Positions 1 through 6,517 of a DNA stretch of 10,415 bases are shown piece by piece. Below the pieces are notes generated by a model. It did no database searches, was not told the origin of the DNA, and saw nothing but the letters and a program-made list of their open reading frames with translations. Every line of letters starts with the position of its first letter. Positions within the stretch are counted from its first letter, which is position 1. Origin of the DNA: Discostella pseudostelligera (lineage: Eukaryota > Bacillariophyta > Thalassiosirophyceae > Thalassiosirales > Thalassiosiraceae); the NCBI GenBank assembly GCA_036940085.1, contig JALLBK010000747.1, positions 1 to 10,415 on the forward strand, given 5' to 3'. The translations under genes and the position numbers were made by a program.

Positions 1-196
1 AAATCTTCTCTCCTTCGATCGAACTCTCTGCCTTTTGCCACGCACACCCGCCCGCCGCTCACCACCGACCACACTCTCTTTGTCTTTGGCAGCATTGCTG
101 GTATTGTTCGAGATTCGTCCATTATTGAAAGCTATTGAAAGCAACAACACGTTTCAAGTCTACCATCTAATCTAAATCTGATACATTATCTACACC
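1..196 (+). promoter_or_regulatory. 5' flank and probable 5' UTR of the dnaJ-like gene
   Basis: This stretch lies upstream of the DnaJ start codon. It is pyrimidine-rich in its first part, with several CT and CCG tracts, and A/T-richer just before the ATG. The ten-base unit TATTGAAAGC is repeated in perfect tandem at 123-142. I looked for an obvious heat-shock element (alternating GAA/TTC with two-base gaps) and did not find one. The true transcription start cannot be seen and the promoter probably extends left of the window. Confidence 0.4.
123..142. repeat. perfect 10-bp tandem repeat in dnaJ 5' flank
   Basis: TATTGAAAGC occurs twice back to back, about 55 bp before the start codon. The period is roughly one helical turn. 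No function is implied; it could be a small slippage duplication. Confidence 0.6.
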
Positions 197-1447
197 ATGT
201 TTTTCGGAGGACATCCATTCGGTGGCGGCATGCCCGGCGGCATGGGAGGGAGCGGCCATGGCGGCGGCCCACCCCGCGGCGACGTCGACACCACCAAACT
301 CTACGAAACTCTCGAAGTCGACAAGAATGCCTCCAAAAAAGACATTCGCAAGGCCTACATGAAACTAAGTCGGACGCACCACCCTGATAAGGGCGGCGAC
401 GAGCATAAATTCAAGGAAATTTCCGCAGCCTATGAAATCTTGAGTGATGATGACAAACGAGCCCAGTACGACAAGTATGGTCTGGAGGGTGTGTCGGGCG
501 ATGATGTCGGTGCTGCCGGCGGCGAGGATCTCTTCTCCATGTTCTTTGGCGGCGGTGGTCGATCTCGTCGTGCATCTGGACCACGCAAAGGTCCCTCGGT
601 GAACCATCCACTCAAGGTCAGTCTCGAGGACCTCTACAATGGCAAAACCGTCAAACTGGCCGTCAATCGCAAAGTCATTCAGGGCACACCCACCGAATGC
701 ACTCGGTGCAAAGGCCAAGGCGCCATTCTCGAAGTCCGTCAACTCGGACCCGGCATGATCACACAAATGCAACGAACATGCGACGCTTGCAATGGCCAAG
801 CCCAACAATGCCAATACAAATCCGAACGCAAGGTACTCGAGGTACATGTCGAAAAGGGCATGCGGGAGGGTGATCGAATTACCTTCTCGGGGATGAGTGA
901 CGAAGTGCCCAAGATGGAACCGGGGGATATCAATTTTATCATCCAGGAGAAAGATCACGACTTGTTCAAACGCAAGGGTGCGGACCTGTTGGTGGTGAAG
1001 GAGGTTAGTTTGAATCAAGCGCTATGTGGCTTCTCGTGGAAGATTAAACATTTGGATGGACGAGATCTTGTTATCAAATCCCGACCGGGGGAGGTGATCA
1101 AGCCTGAGATGAATACCAAAGAGGCACTACCATTCGTGAAAATGCTCCCTGATGAAGGCATGCCCTCGAAGGGCAATCCATTTGTGCGTGGGAATTTGTA
1201 TGTTATGTTCCGAGTGAAGTTTCCCGAGGATAATGAATTGCCCACGGAAGTTGTGGAGGCAATTCGAAAGCTGCTGCCAGAGCCAGATGTCCCCGAGGAG
1301 TATGATCCCATGGAAGTGGAGGAGGTGCATTTGAACCCGGCTGATTTACGATTGTTTGGCAAGGGTGGGGCGCATGTATCGAGCAATGAGGCCCATGATG
1401 AGGATGAGGATGGTGGTGCACGTCCTGTTCAGTGCCAACAATCTTAG
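197..1447 (+). CDS. DnaJ/Hsp40 co-chaperone, type I-like (YDJ1/DNAJA class), one zinc centre, C-terminal CaaX box
   Basis: This is a 416-residue intronless Hsp40 that would stimulate Hsp70 ATPase and deliver clients. A Gly-rich leader (residues 1-28) precedes a J domain (about 33-97) with the HPD motif at 62-64. A short Gly/Phe-like linker (about 97-132) follows, then the substrate-binding domains with a zinc insertion (about 160-210), and an acidic tail. Family members normally carry four CxxCxGxG modules forming two zinc centres. Here only two are present, CTRCKGQG at 168-175 and the degenerate CDACNGQA at 195-202. By alignment to my recollection of yeast Ydj1 they are modules II and III (zinc centre II). 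Module I is absent and module IV is reduced to Cys205. The protein ends in CQQS (Cys413), a CaaX box favouring farnesylation as in YDJ1/DNAJA proteins, so it is probably cytosolic or ER-surface associated. The start at 197 is the first ATG after a non-coding leader. The family call is firm; the zinc-domain reading rests on manual alignment. Confidence 0.95.
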   Translation: MFFGGHPFGGGMPGGMGGSGHGGGPPRGDVDTTKLYETLEVDKNASKKDIRKAYMKLSRTHHPDKGGDEHKFKEISAAYEILSDDDKRAQYDKYGLEGVSGDDVGAAGGEDLFSMFFGGGGRSRRASGPRKGPSVNHPLKVSLEDLYNGKTVKLAVNRKVIQGTPTECTRCKGQGAILEVRQLGPGMITQMQRTCDACNGQAQQCQYKSERKVLEVHVEKGMREGDRITFSGMSDEVPKMEPGDINFIIQEKDHDLFKRKGADLLVVKEVSLNQALCGFSWKIKHLDGRDLVIKSRPGEVIKPEMNTKEALPFVKMLPDEGMPSKGNPFVRGNLYVMFRVKFPEDNELPTEVVEAIRKLLPEPDVPEEYDPMEVEEVHLNPADLRLFGKGGAHVSSNEAHDEDEDGGARPVQCQQS

Positions 1448-1656
1448 GAGGAGAGAATCAGACATAGACAGCCCTTGAATGATGAGGGCGAATGTATCTT
1501 TGGGCATTGCCGTGATCGAGCGCAAGATTTTTGCTTTTGATACCTGTATTTCCAAACATAAGATAGTAATTTTGCCATTGATAATATATGGTACTATCGC
1601 TCAAGCTGATGAAACGTAACTTTGATGCTAAACGTCAATTGGCCTGAATGATGGTA

Positions 1657-1695
1657 CTCTGGCTATATCGATCATGAATACTGTGGCTGCCAGAG
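1657..1695. repeat. 7-bp inverted repeat in convergent spacer
   Basis: The arms CTCTGGC (1657-1663) and GCCAGAG (1689-1695) are perfect complements around a 25-nt loop. An arm this short with a loop this long can occur by chance, so it is recorded only as visible structure. Confidence 0.35.
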
Positions 1696-1899
1696 ACGAC
1701 TATGATGAGGGCAGGACGAGGCCGGGTATTAAGTCCATGGAACATCGGCTTCATTGGTAAGAGATATTAGTCAAAACGATACGCTAGCGCTAAAGAAAAT
1801 ATTGGTCTTATCAGTGCATCTCTCATTATTTAGTATCCTTGGAGTAAACATACCAAATCAAATCATGCACCTCTCTACATTCTGTGATGCCATGCGTGT

Positions 1900-1921
1900 G
1901 TGATTTTGGGCCCGAAATCAC
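1900..1921. repeat. 22-bp near-perfect palindrome in carrier 3' region
   Basis: The arms GTGATTTTGGG and CCCGAAATCAC are centred between 1910 and 1911. Ten of eleven pairs are Watson-Crick and the remaining one (1907/1914) is a T-G wobble. The palindrome lies about 40 bp beyond the carrier stop codon. In RNA it would fold into a hairpin with the central GGGCCC opened. It could mark the 3' end of one or both convergent transcripts or be a protein-binding palindrome. Confidence 0.55.
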
Positions 1922-1959
1922 GACATACAAGTAATACTCTATGCAACTTCATACAACCA

Positions 1960-2994
1960 CTAATCCATGAATCCAAGCATCTTCTTCGAAACCTCCATCC
2001 CAAGGAAGCACGAAGCGTTAGCGGGAAACGCACGAAGAAGCGCAGGTCGAAGCCCCTTGAACAACCCCGCATATCCCTCTTCCTTAATCAGTGTCTTGAA
2101 CACATCGACGATTCCATTCCCTTGACCTTCCGGTGCGGCCTGGATTCGACTTTTAATAACATCCGCGGGTATACCCACCGTCCAGAATGCCATACCCGCG
2201 AATCCACCGGCACACAGTACTGCCAATGGCGATAGTTGTCCATTATTAGGATCAATTCCCTGCAACTTCATAAGTTCTTTTTTCGCAAGTTCATACGTTC
2301 CAAAGTATGCCACGGTGCCAGGAATATCACGAACAAGAGTCGCTCCCGTCCCCTTGTAGAGTGACATAATCCCACCCTCTTTCAATACCTGCTTTGTGCA
2401 ATCTAACATACCGGTATACTTGGCCTTACCACCTTTTTCAACCTCGTTGGCTTGCACTTGCAATAGACACTTAATCCGTTCCGAGGGTGCCATAATACCC
2501 GTGGTTGGAATGGCTGATATTGCCCCCGCCATGCAAATTTCATTCATACTTAACTCGTATGGTTTTGTCTTCTCATCGGCAGACATCCCATATTGACCAT
2601 AGGATTTTACAACACGTTGTCCAATATCATAACTCCAAAAGCTTACCGCAAACATGGGCGACACTGCAGTCAATGGAGCCGAGACACCGCGATATAATCC
2701 ACGAATACCCTCTTTGCGTAGGGTGTTGGAGAGCATACCCGAGACGGAAGTGGTTGCTGTCGCGGCACCGCTAGTTTGCATGCGAACCTTGACAAGATCG
2801 AGTGGATGACCGACAAGGACGCAGCATGCTCCACCTACGCCACCGGAGATGAAGGATTTGAGGGCCGATTCGGATTTGGGTGTGGTTTTGGATTCGTCGA
2901 CGACCTTTGGCGGTGAGGCGGCCTTGTTGGTGAGTTTAGTCTCGAGCTGAGGTGTCATGGGTGTGTTGATTTCAGAGGTTGTTGTCGACGACAT
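1960..2994 (-). CDS. mitochondrial carnitine/acylcarnitine carrier-like protein (SLC25A20 type)
   Basis: This 344-residue intronless SLC25 carrier has the three-repeat, six-helix architecture. The family signatures PxDxxK/PxExxK appear as PLDLVK (64-69), PSERIK (170-175) and PADVIK (276-281). Several segments match what is known of carnitine/acylcarnitine translocases: the TTGIMAPSERIKCLLQVQ stretch (164-181), the Arg-Asp pair at 222-223 in helix 4 (equivalent to human R178/D179), and RAFPANASCFLG (321-332) containing the helix-6 Arg (human R275). The expected role is exchange of acylcarnitine for carnitine across the inner mitochondrial membrane, feeding beta-oxidation. An unusual Ser/Thr/Lys-rich extension of about 45 residues precedes helix 1 and does not look like a strong amphipathic presequence. 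Substrate could still be a related carrier class such as SLC25A29 or ornithine-type. The ATG at 2994 is the natural start, with POP5 transcribed divergently. Confidence 0.9.
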   Translation of the reverse strand: MSSTTTSEINTPMTPQLETKLTNKAASPPKVVDESKTTPKSESALKSFISGGVGGACCVLVGHPLDLVKVRMQTSGAATATTSVSGMLSNTLRKEGIRGLYRGVSAPLTAVSPMFAVSFWSYDIGQRVVKSYGQYGMSADEKTKPYELSMNEICMAGAISAIPTTGIMAPSERIKCLLQVQANEVEKGGKAKYTGMLDCTKQVLKEGGIMSLYKGTGATLVRDIPGTVAYFGTYELAKKELMKLQGIDPNNGQLSPLAVLCAGGFAGMAFWTVGIPADVIKSRIQAAPEGQGNGIVDVFKTLIKEEGYAGLFKGLRPALLRAFPANASCFLGMEVSKKMLGFMD

Positions 2995-3415
2995 GATGAA
3001 TAGATGAGAGTATGGATATAAGTAAGTAGGTAGGTTTGGATGTTGACCAACTGTGTAGAGGTTGCCTCCTATGAATACTTATCTATCGAGCAATGATTCA
3101 ATGGCAATGAATTCAATGGTACTCCTACTCAGGAAATGATGAACCAGCCTTCGGCTTCGGCATTCGGCATGGCCTTTGGATTTTTTGGGGCTGCATGTCG
3201 GCTGTCACGGACGCGCTGACATCTCCGCGTCGAGTGACGAGTACCGAAGCTCTCTCCCGTCTCCCGCCAACTCTTTGTTGGATCTATGTCTTCCCGCCTT
3301 CCATATTCAAACGTTAAGTATCTTCCCACCTTTGTTCTCATTACTTATCTCTTTCCGCCTCAACATTCACATGTTTCCTTTCCTAAGTATCTTACCCGTA
3401 TCTTCGGAACACTCC

Positions 3416-3447
3416 TTTTGGCGGGAAGGTCCTCGGTTTTGGCGGGA
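3416..3447 (+). promoter_or_regulatory. paired E2F/DP-like binding sites upstream of POP5
   Basis: TTTTGGCGGGAA (3416-3427) and TTTTGGCGGGA (3437-3447) each match the E2F consensus TTTSSCGC followed by GGGA. Their 21-bp offset places them on the same helical face. They lie about 210-240 bp before the POP5 ATG. The binding factor is inferred from motif resemblance only. Confidence 0.5.
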
Positions 3448-3460
3448 TCTCTTGTCATCG

Positions 3461-3476
3461 CATCCATCCATCCATC
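3461..3476. repeat. (CATC)4 microsatellite
   Basis: Four tandem copies of CATC lie in the POP5 5' region. This is a simple repeat with no function implied, and it may vary in length between alleles. Confidence 0.7.
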
Positions 3477-3655
3477 TCGCTCCCCGATCCACCACCACCG
3501 ACCATCCAGCCGCAGATGCAAACAACACCAATCAACCACCATTGTTCCACAACTGCATCGCTATCGATCCATCACCTCATTGCCAACGCCAATTCGTTCA
3601 TCATTATCGGTGTGCCCACTTGCAGTGATTTGATAGGTTCTCTATTGGACAAAAT

Positions 3656-4228
3656 ATGGTTCGTCAAAAGAATCGATGGCTCCTGGTCCGATTTGACTTT
3701 GAGAGTGACATCCTATCATCATGTGGTGCACTTGGTGAAGTTGGACCCGGAGGAGGGGCTGCAACAATGAGCAAAAAACGGAAATTTCAGTCAAGTAGTA
3801 GTAGCAATATCGATGAATCATCGTCGGCAACTTCAGCAATTCATCAAGTTACCACCGCGGACATATATCGATCGCTCCTCGAAACAATCACACAAAACTT
3901 CGGTCTCGTCGGCGCTTCCACTACCGACATTAAAGTTCGTCTCTACGATCCCAAAGTCTGTCTAGCTATTATCAAAACAACACGTGACAGTTATCCTACC
4001 GTTCGATCTTCACTCACGGTAATGACACATATCAAACAGGGAGGGGATGTACTCAAGGTGGTAGCGTCGACAATTGCTGTTAGTGGTTCGGCACGGACAG
4101 CGAGGAATGCAGCATGGGCGGAAGTGCAAAAGAGGTTTTATGACTCTACCGCGGAAGATTTGAGGAGCAAGAAAGGGGGGTTGCAAGACCTCGAAGATAG
4201 ATTAAACAAAATTGATTCAGCGTGTTGA
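3656..4228 (+). CDS. POP5: ribonuclease P/MRP protein subunit POP5
   Basis: This 190-residue protein belongs to the POP5 (Rpp14/Pop5) family, a core protein subunit of nuclear RNase P (tRNA 5' maturation) and RNase MRP (rRNA processing). The diagnostic N-terminus MVRxKxRWLLV (residues 1-11) begins the first beta strand. The conserved core resumes at about 66 with DIYRSLLETI (69-78), followed by KVRLYDPKVCLAIIKTTRDSY (93-113) and the glycine-containing helix start SGSARTAR (143-150). Between these sits a low-complexity insertion of about 45 residues (about 17-64), rich in Gly and Ser and containing KKRK (40-43), a possible nuclear localisation signal. I tested the visible GT-AG combinations ending at 3790 to remove this insertion; those I tried break the frame, so I keep the unspliced model. 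The tail is basic and acidic and helical. The gene converges with the desaturase gene, with 94 bp between stop codons. Confidence 0.87.
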   Translation: MVRQKNRWLLVRFDFESDILSSCGALGEVGPGGGAATMSKKRKFQSSSSSNIDESSSATSAIHQVTTADIYRSLLETITQNFGLVGASTTDIKVRLYDPKVCLAIIKTTRDSYPTVRSSLTVMTHIKQGGDVLKVVASTIAVSGSARTARNAAWAEVQKRFYDSTAEDLRSKKGGLQDLEDRLNKIDSAC

Positions 4229-4322
4229 ATGATCTTGGCGGGTTGACGGAAGATGGAAGTCTTCGAACAAGAAATACCATGAGAGAACAACAACGCATAT
4301 TGTACAAAGAATGAATACTAGT
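4229..4322. other. short convergent 3' spacer between POP5 and desaturase
   Basis: Only 94 bp separate the two stop codons, so the 3' UTRs probably overlap. The palindromic TGTACA at 4301-4306 could serve as a TGTA-type 3'-processing element for either strand. CTTGGCGGGTT near 4234-4243 is a weaker relative of the E2F-like motif seen in the promoters. No terminator-like structure is obvious. Confidence 0.45.
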
Positions 4323-5821
4323 TTAGGCTCTACCCGATAATGGCTGCAATTCCCAGTTAGCACCCGTCCCTGCCTTGTGCATGTACGAAATGGTGGAACG
4401 AAGATTCTGCCAAATCCATGGATAGTAGGCATACTTGACCCCGTGCTTCTTGCAAATTCTCCGAACGGTAGGTGCAATGTATGGGTAATTTGCGGAACAC
4501 ATACGAGGGAATAGGTGATGCTCTACCTGGAAATTCAGACCACCCGTGAGTGCACCCGCAATGCCGCCGCCGTAGGTGGAGGAACTCTCGACCTGTGATT
4601 TGAACCAGCAGACTGGTTCTCCCGTCTTGTCATATTCCGCGGTGGGATTGCGTTCGGAGTGCTCAAAGTTGTGTGACAGAGAGAATAACACCGCGAGGAC
4701 AAGACTTTCACTCATTCCCATCAACATGATGATTCCAACAGTCTGCAAGTTGAACCCATTGTTGGCAAATGGATAGTAGATGTTCAGATACATATACGAT
4801 GCTCGAAGTGCAATGGCCCACTTTCTCCTCGCTTTAATAAAATCATTCTCCATGGAAATTCCAACATACTGCGCACCTGCATGGCGAAGATCAATTACTT
4901 GAGGATTGAATACCATCGAGAGCCAGTACAAGCTCAAGATCATAAGAAAGTACACCCCTTGAAACTTATGCCAAAAGCGTCTCTTGGGATGACCCCGTGG
5001 GTAATCGTTGAAATTGAATACAGGCTCGGAACTGAAGCTATCGGGGTCCTTCTCTGCATGGTTGGTGAAGGCATGATGAGTCCAATGCTGCGCCATCCAA
5101 TTCCACTTACACCCACCGATAAGATCAGCACCAAATCCAAGTAGGTCATTGATCCATGGACGTTTGGATGCGGCACCATGATTGGCATCATGCTGGACAT
5201 TCAACCCAATGAACGCTTGGGAAATGCCAAAGACAATTGCGACAAATACACCACTTTCATACCAATTATTGTAATTGAAAAACGTAGTCGAGGTCGCGAA
5301 GGTGTACTGCAGAAAAAAGAAGAGTGCAATGTAGAGGAAGGCTCGAAAGAAGTATCCAGGCGTTCCGAATTCACGTCCTCGGCGGACTATCTTGAACACT
5401 TCAGATTTGATCTCACGTTCGAAGGGAGTGTCGAACTTGTACCTAAGAAAGATGAATTAGAAATATAAGTTGTTTAGCATTGATGAGGACCTGCAGAAGC
5501 CAACATTTTGGACACACTCACTCTGGTTCATAATCTGCAGCCACGCCAACCACCGTCATCTTTTCCAAATGTTTGTTGGTATGGTACGGATGGATCATTT
5601 TGTACTGCACCGTCACATCATTGCCACCAAAGAACTTGATGGATTCACCTCCAGGATGGACAAAGTCTGCAATGTCGTAAATGACACCCTCGATGGCAAC
5701 TTCGGTGCCTTTCAATCCTTTTAATGAACGGAGTGAGTCGTCAGCGGTGGTGNTCAGCGGTGGTGGATTTGTCCACGATGCGATTTCGTAGATTGGACCC
5801 AATATCTGCGTTGGGCGGCAT
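4323..5821 (-). CDS. cytochrome b5-fused front-end fatty-acid desaturase, delta-5 type (interrupted by assembly N)
   Basis: The enzyme introduces a delta-5 double bond into C20 acyl chains (DGLA/ETA to ARA/EPA) at the ER membrane. Exon 1 runs 5821-5522, the intron 5521-5443 (GTGAGT to CTTAG, 79 bp) and exon 2 5442-4323. Exon 1 contains an N at 5753 flanked by a duplicated 12-mer. If the extra 13 bases are discounted, the total is 1407 bases, or 468 residues in one frame, close to the 469 I recall for the Phaeodactylum delta-5 enzyme. An N-terminal cytochrome b5 domain carries the haem motif HPGGE (51-55). The three histidine boxes are HDANH (180-184), HWTHH (215-219) and QVEHH (401-405); Gln in the third box is the hallmark of front-end desaturases. 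Hydrophobic stretches flank the boxes. Overall similarity is to diatom delta-5 rather than delta-6 enzymes, but regioselectivity cannot be proven from sequence. The junction restores DYEPEYKFDTPFERE (92-106), matching homologues. Confidence 0.92.
5443..5521 (-). other. intron of the desaturase gene (79 bp)
   Basis: On the minus strand the donor is GTGAGTGTGT beginning at 5521 and the acceptor TTTCTTAG ends at 5443. It splits a GAG codon after its second base (phase 2) and lies just after the cytochrome b5 domain. Possible branch-point sequences are TGCTAAAC and TTCTAATTC. An internal CTGCAG could be an alternative acceptor but would not keep the conserved residues. Confidence 0.85.
5741..5765. 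other. single N flanked by a 12-bp direct duplication: probable assembly join
   Basis: TCAGCGGTGGTG occurs at 5741-5752 and again at 5754-5765, with the only ambiguous base of the window (5753) between them. The extra 13 bases shift the desaturase frame by one, and discounting them gives one continuous frame from the ATG at 5821. This is the pattern of two contig ends sharing an unmerged overlap. Confidence 0.85.
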
Positions 5822-6517
5822 GGTGTCGAGTTATCGATTGTTATTAGCTGACAATGTTATTGTGGCTGAGGTAAAGTTCATTAGTAATGGATCCACTGTC
5901 TTAAGCCATGCATGCGATCAACGACGCTCACTTGATTGTGTTCATCATCTGCTTCCACACCACCGGCTCTTCCAGTATTCCATCTCACATCTGCAACCTG
6001 CAACCCGAAGGATCTGACGTGGCCCTACCACACGCTATGTACTGCCGACGGCGCCGGCAGTCATCGTCGTCATCATCGGCGTCGCCTGCATGCGTCTTTT
6101 TCTCTGTGTTCTTTCTCCTCCCGCCAACACAAACAACCCAACAAGATTCACGAATCTGCTTCAAGGACGGCGTTGGCGCCAAAATGACAAACATGCGTAG
6201 GAACCCTATGAAATTTTAAAAATATCCAAACTTTCTGGCGGGAGATTCATCGACCCAACCTACACAATCAACATGGAACATCGCGTGCATGCCAACAACA
6301 ACATCAGCATATCTAATCATTTCATGGAAATGCCACCTATCTAGAGGATGGTGTGCGTCCATGCTATCAAGTCAGGGCCAAAGCTGCCCATCGACATGAT
6401 GATATTATTTGCGGATGTGTTGGCGGGGAATGTGTACCATGATTATGATTAGCGCATTGATTCATTCTACAATTACAATCAATCGCAAGCTTCAACTCAT
6501 CTCCATCCACAACCACT
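5822..6517. promoter_or_regulatory. divergent promoter region between desaturase and PhoX-like gene
   Basis: This 696-bp region contains both start regions and probably both promoters. Its E2F-like sites are TCCCGCCAA (6119-6127), the palindrome TTGGCGCCAA (6173-6182), CTGGCGGGAGA (6235-6245) and TTGGCGGGGAA (6420-6430). A bZIP-type core TGACGTGG lies at 6015-6022; TGACGT cores are known elsewhere as CRE/UPRE-like elements and as CO2/cAMP-responsive elements in diatoms. A simple TCATCG/CGTCGT-rich tract spans about 6059-6084. Open frames of 69-103 codons overlap here on both strands with low-complexity products, and I do not accept them as genes. Confidence 0.55.
6173..6182. promoter_or_regulatory. 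palindromic E2F/DP-like site
   Basis: TTGGCGCCAA is a perfect palindrome and matches the symmetric E2F consensus TTTSGCGCSAAA over its core. It lies about 335 bp from the PhoX-like ATG and 350 bp from the desaturase ATG. Binding is inferred from motif only. Confidence 0.5.

Larger units (their letters stand above)
1448..1959. other. convergent 3' spacer between dnaJ and the carrier gene
   Basis: This 512-bp spacer separates two genes that face each other, so it should hold both 3' UTRs and polyadenylation regions. It is A/T-richer than the flanking exons. TGTA elements lie near both stop codons (about 1546 on +, about 1926 on -), as in many eukaryotic 3' ends. Two inverted repeats are visible: 7-bp arms CTCTGGC/GCCAGAG at 1657-1695, and a 22-bp near-palindrome at 1900-1921. 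I see no convincing gene, tRNA or snoRNA here. Confidence 0.6.
2995..3655. promoter_or_regulatory. divergent promoter region between carrier and POP5
   Basis: This 661-bp region lies between two divergent start codons and should contain both promoters and 5' UTRs. It carries four E2F-like sites: TCCCGCCAA (3262-3270), TTCCCGCCTT (3291-3300), TTTTGGCGGGAA (3416-3427) and TTTTGGCGGGA (3437-3447). The last two start exactly 21 bp apart. There is also a (CATC)n run at 3461-3476, and ATTCAATGG occurs twice (3096-3104, 3111-3119) near the carrier side. Several open frames of 60-150 codons cross this region in overlapping frames. Their products are low-complexity (Ser/His/Pro-rich) with no recognisable domain, and I do not regard them as genes. 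Confidence 0.6.

Noticed and set aside
365..1018. A 217-codon minus-strand open frame opposite dnaJ
   Set aside because: It is the complement of a conserved DnaJ coding sequence; its product has no recognisable domain.
1605..1650. C/D-box snoRNA-like motifs (TGATGA followed by CTGA)
   Set aside because: The C-box purine is missing, there is no terminal stem, and no guide complementarity could be tested. Such short motifs occur by chance.
2019..2028. E2F-like GCGGGAAA inside the carrier gene
   Set aside because: It lies in conserved coding sequence and is most simply explained by codon use.
3176..3633. Overlapping open frames (150 and 115 codons) on the + strand upstream of POP5
   Set aside because: They overlap each other in different frames, give Ser/His/Pro-rich products without a domain, and lie in the promoter region between divergent genes.
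3704..3790. An intron in POP5 ending at TTTCAG (3790)
   Set aside because: The candidate donors I could see (3705, 3723, 3726, 3735) all give lengths that break the reading frame.
5518..5802. Desaturase N-terminus starting at 5802 (MGPIYEIAS...)
   Set aside because: This frame exists only because of the N-associated 13-base shift. The ATG at 5821 gives an N-terminus (MPPNAD) matching diatom delta-5 desaturases.
5908..6219. Open frames of 69-103 codons on both strands between the desaturase and PhoX-like genes
   Set aside because: The products come from a simple TCATCG-type repeat tract, no family is recognisable and frames overlap on both strands.
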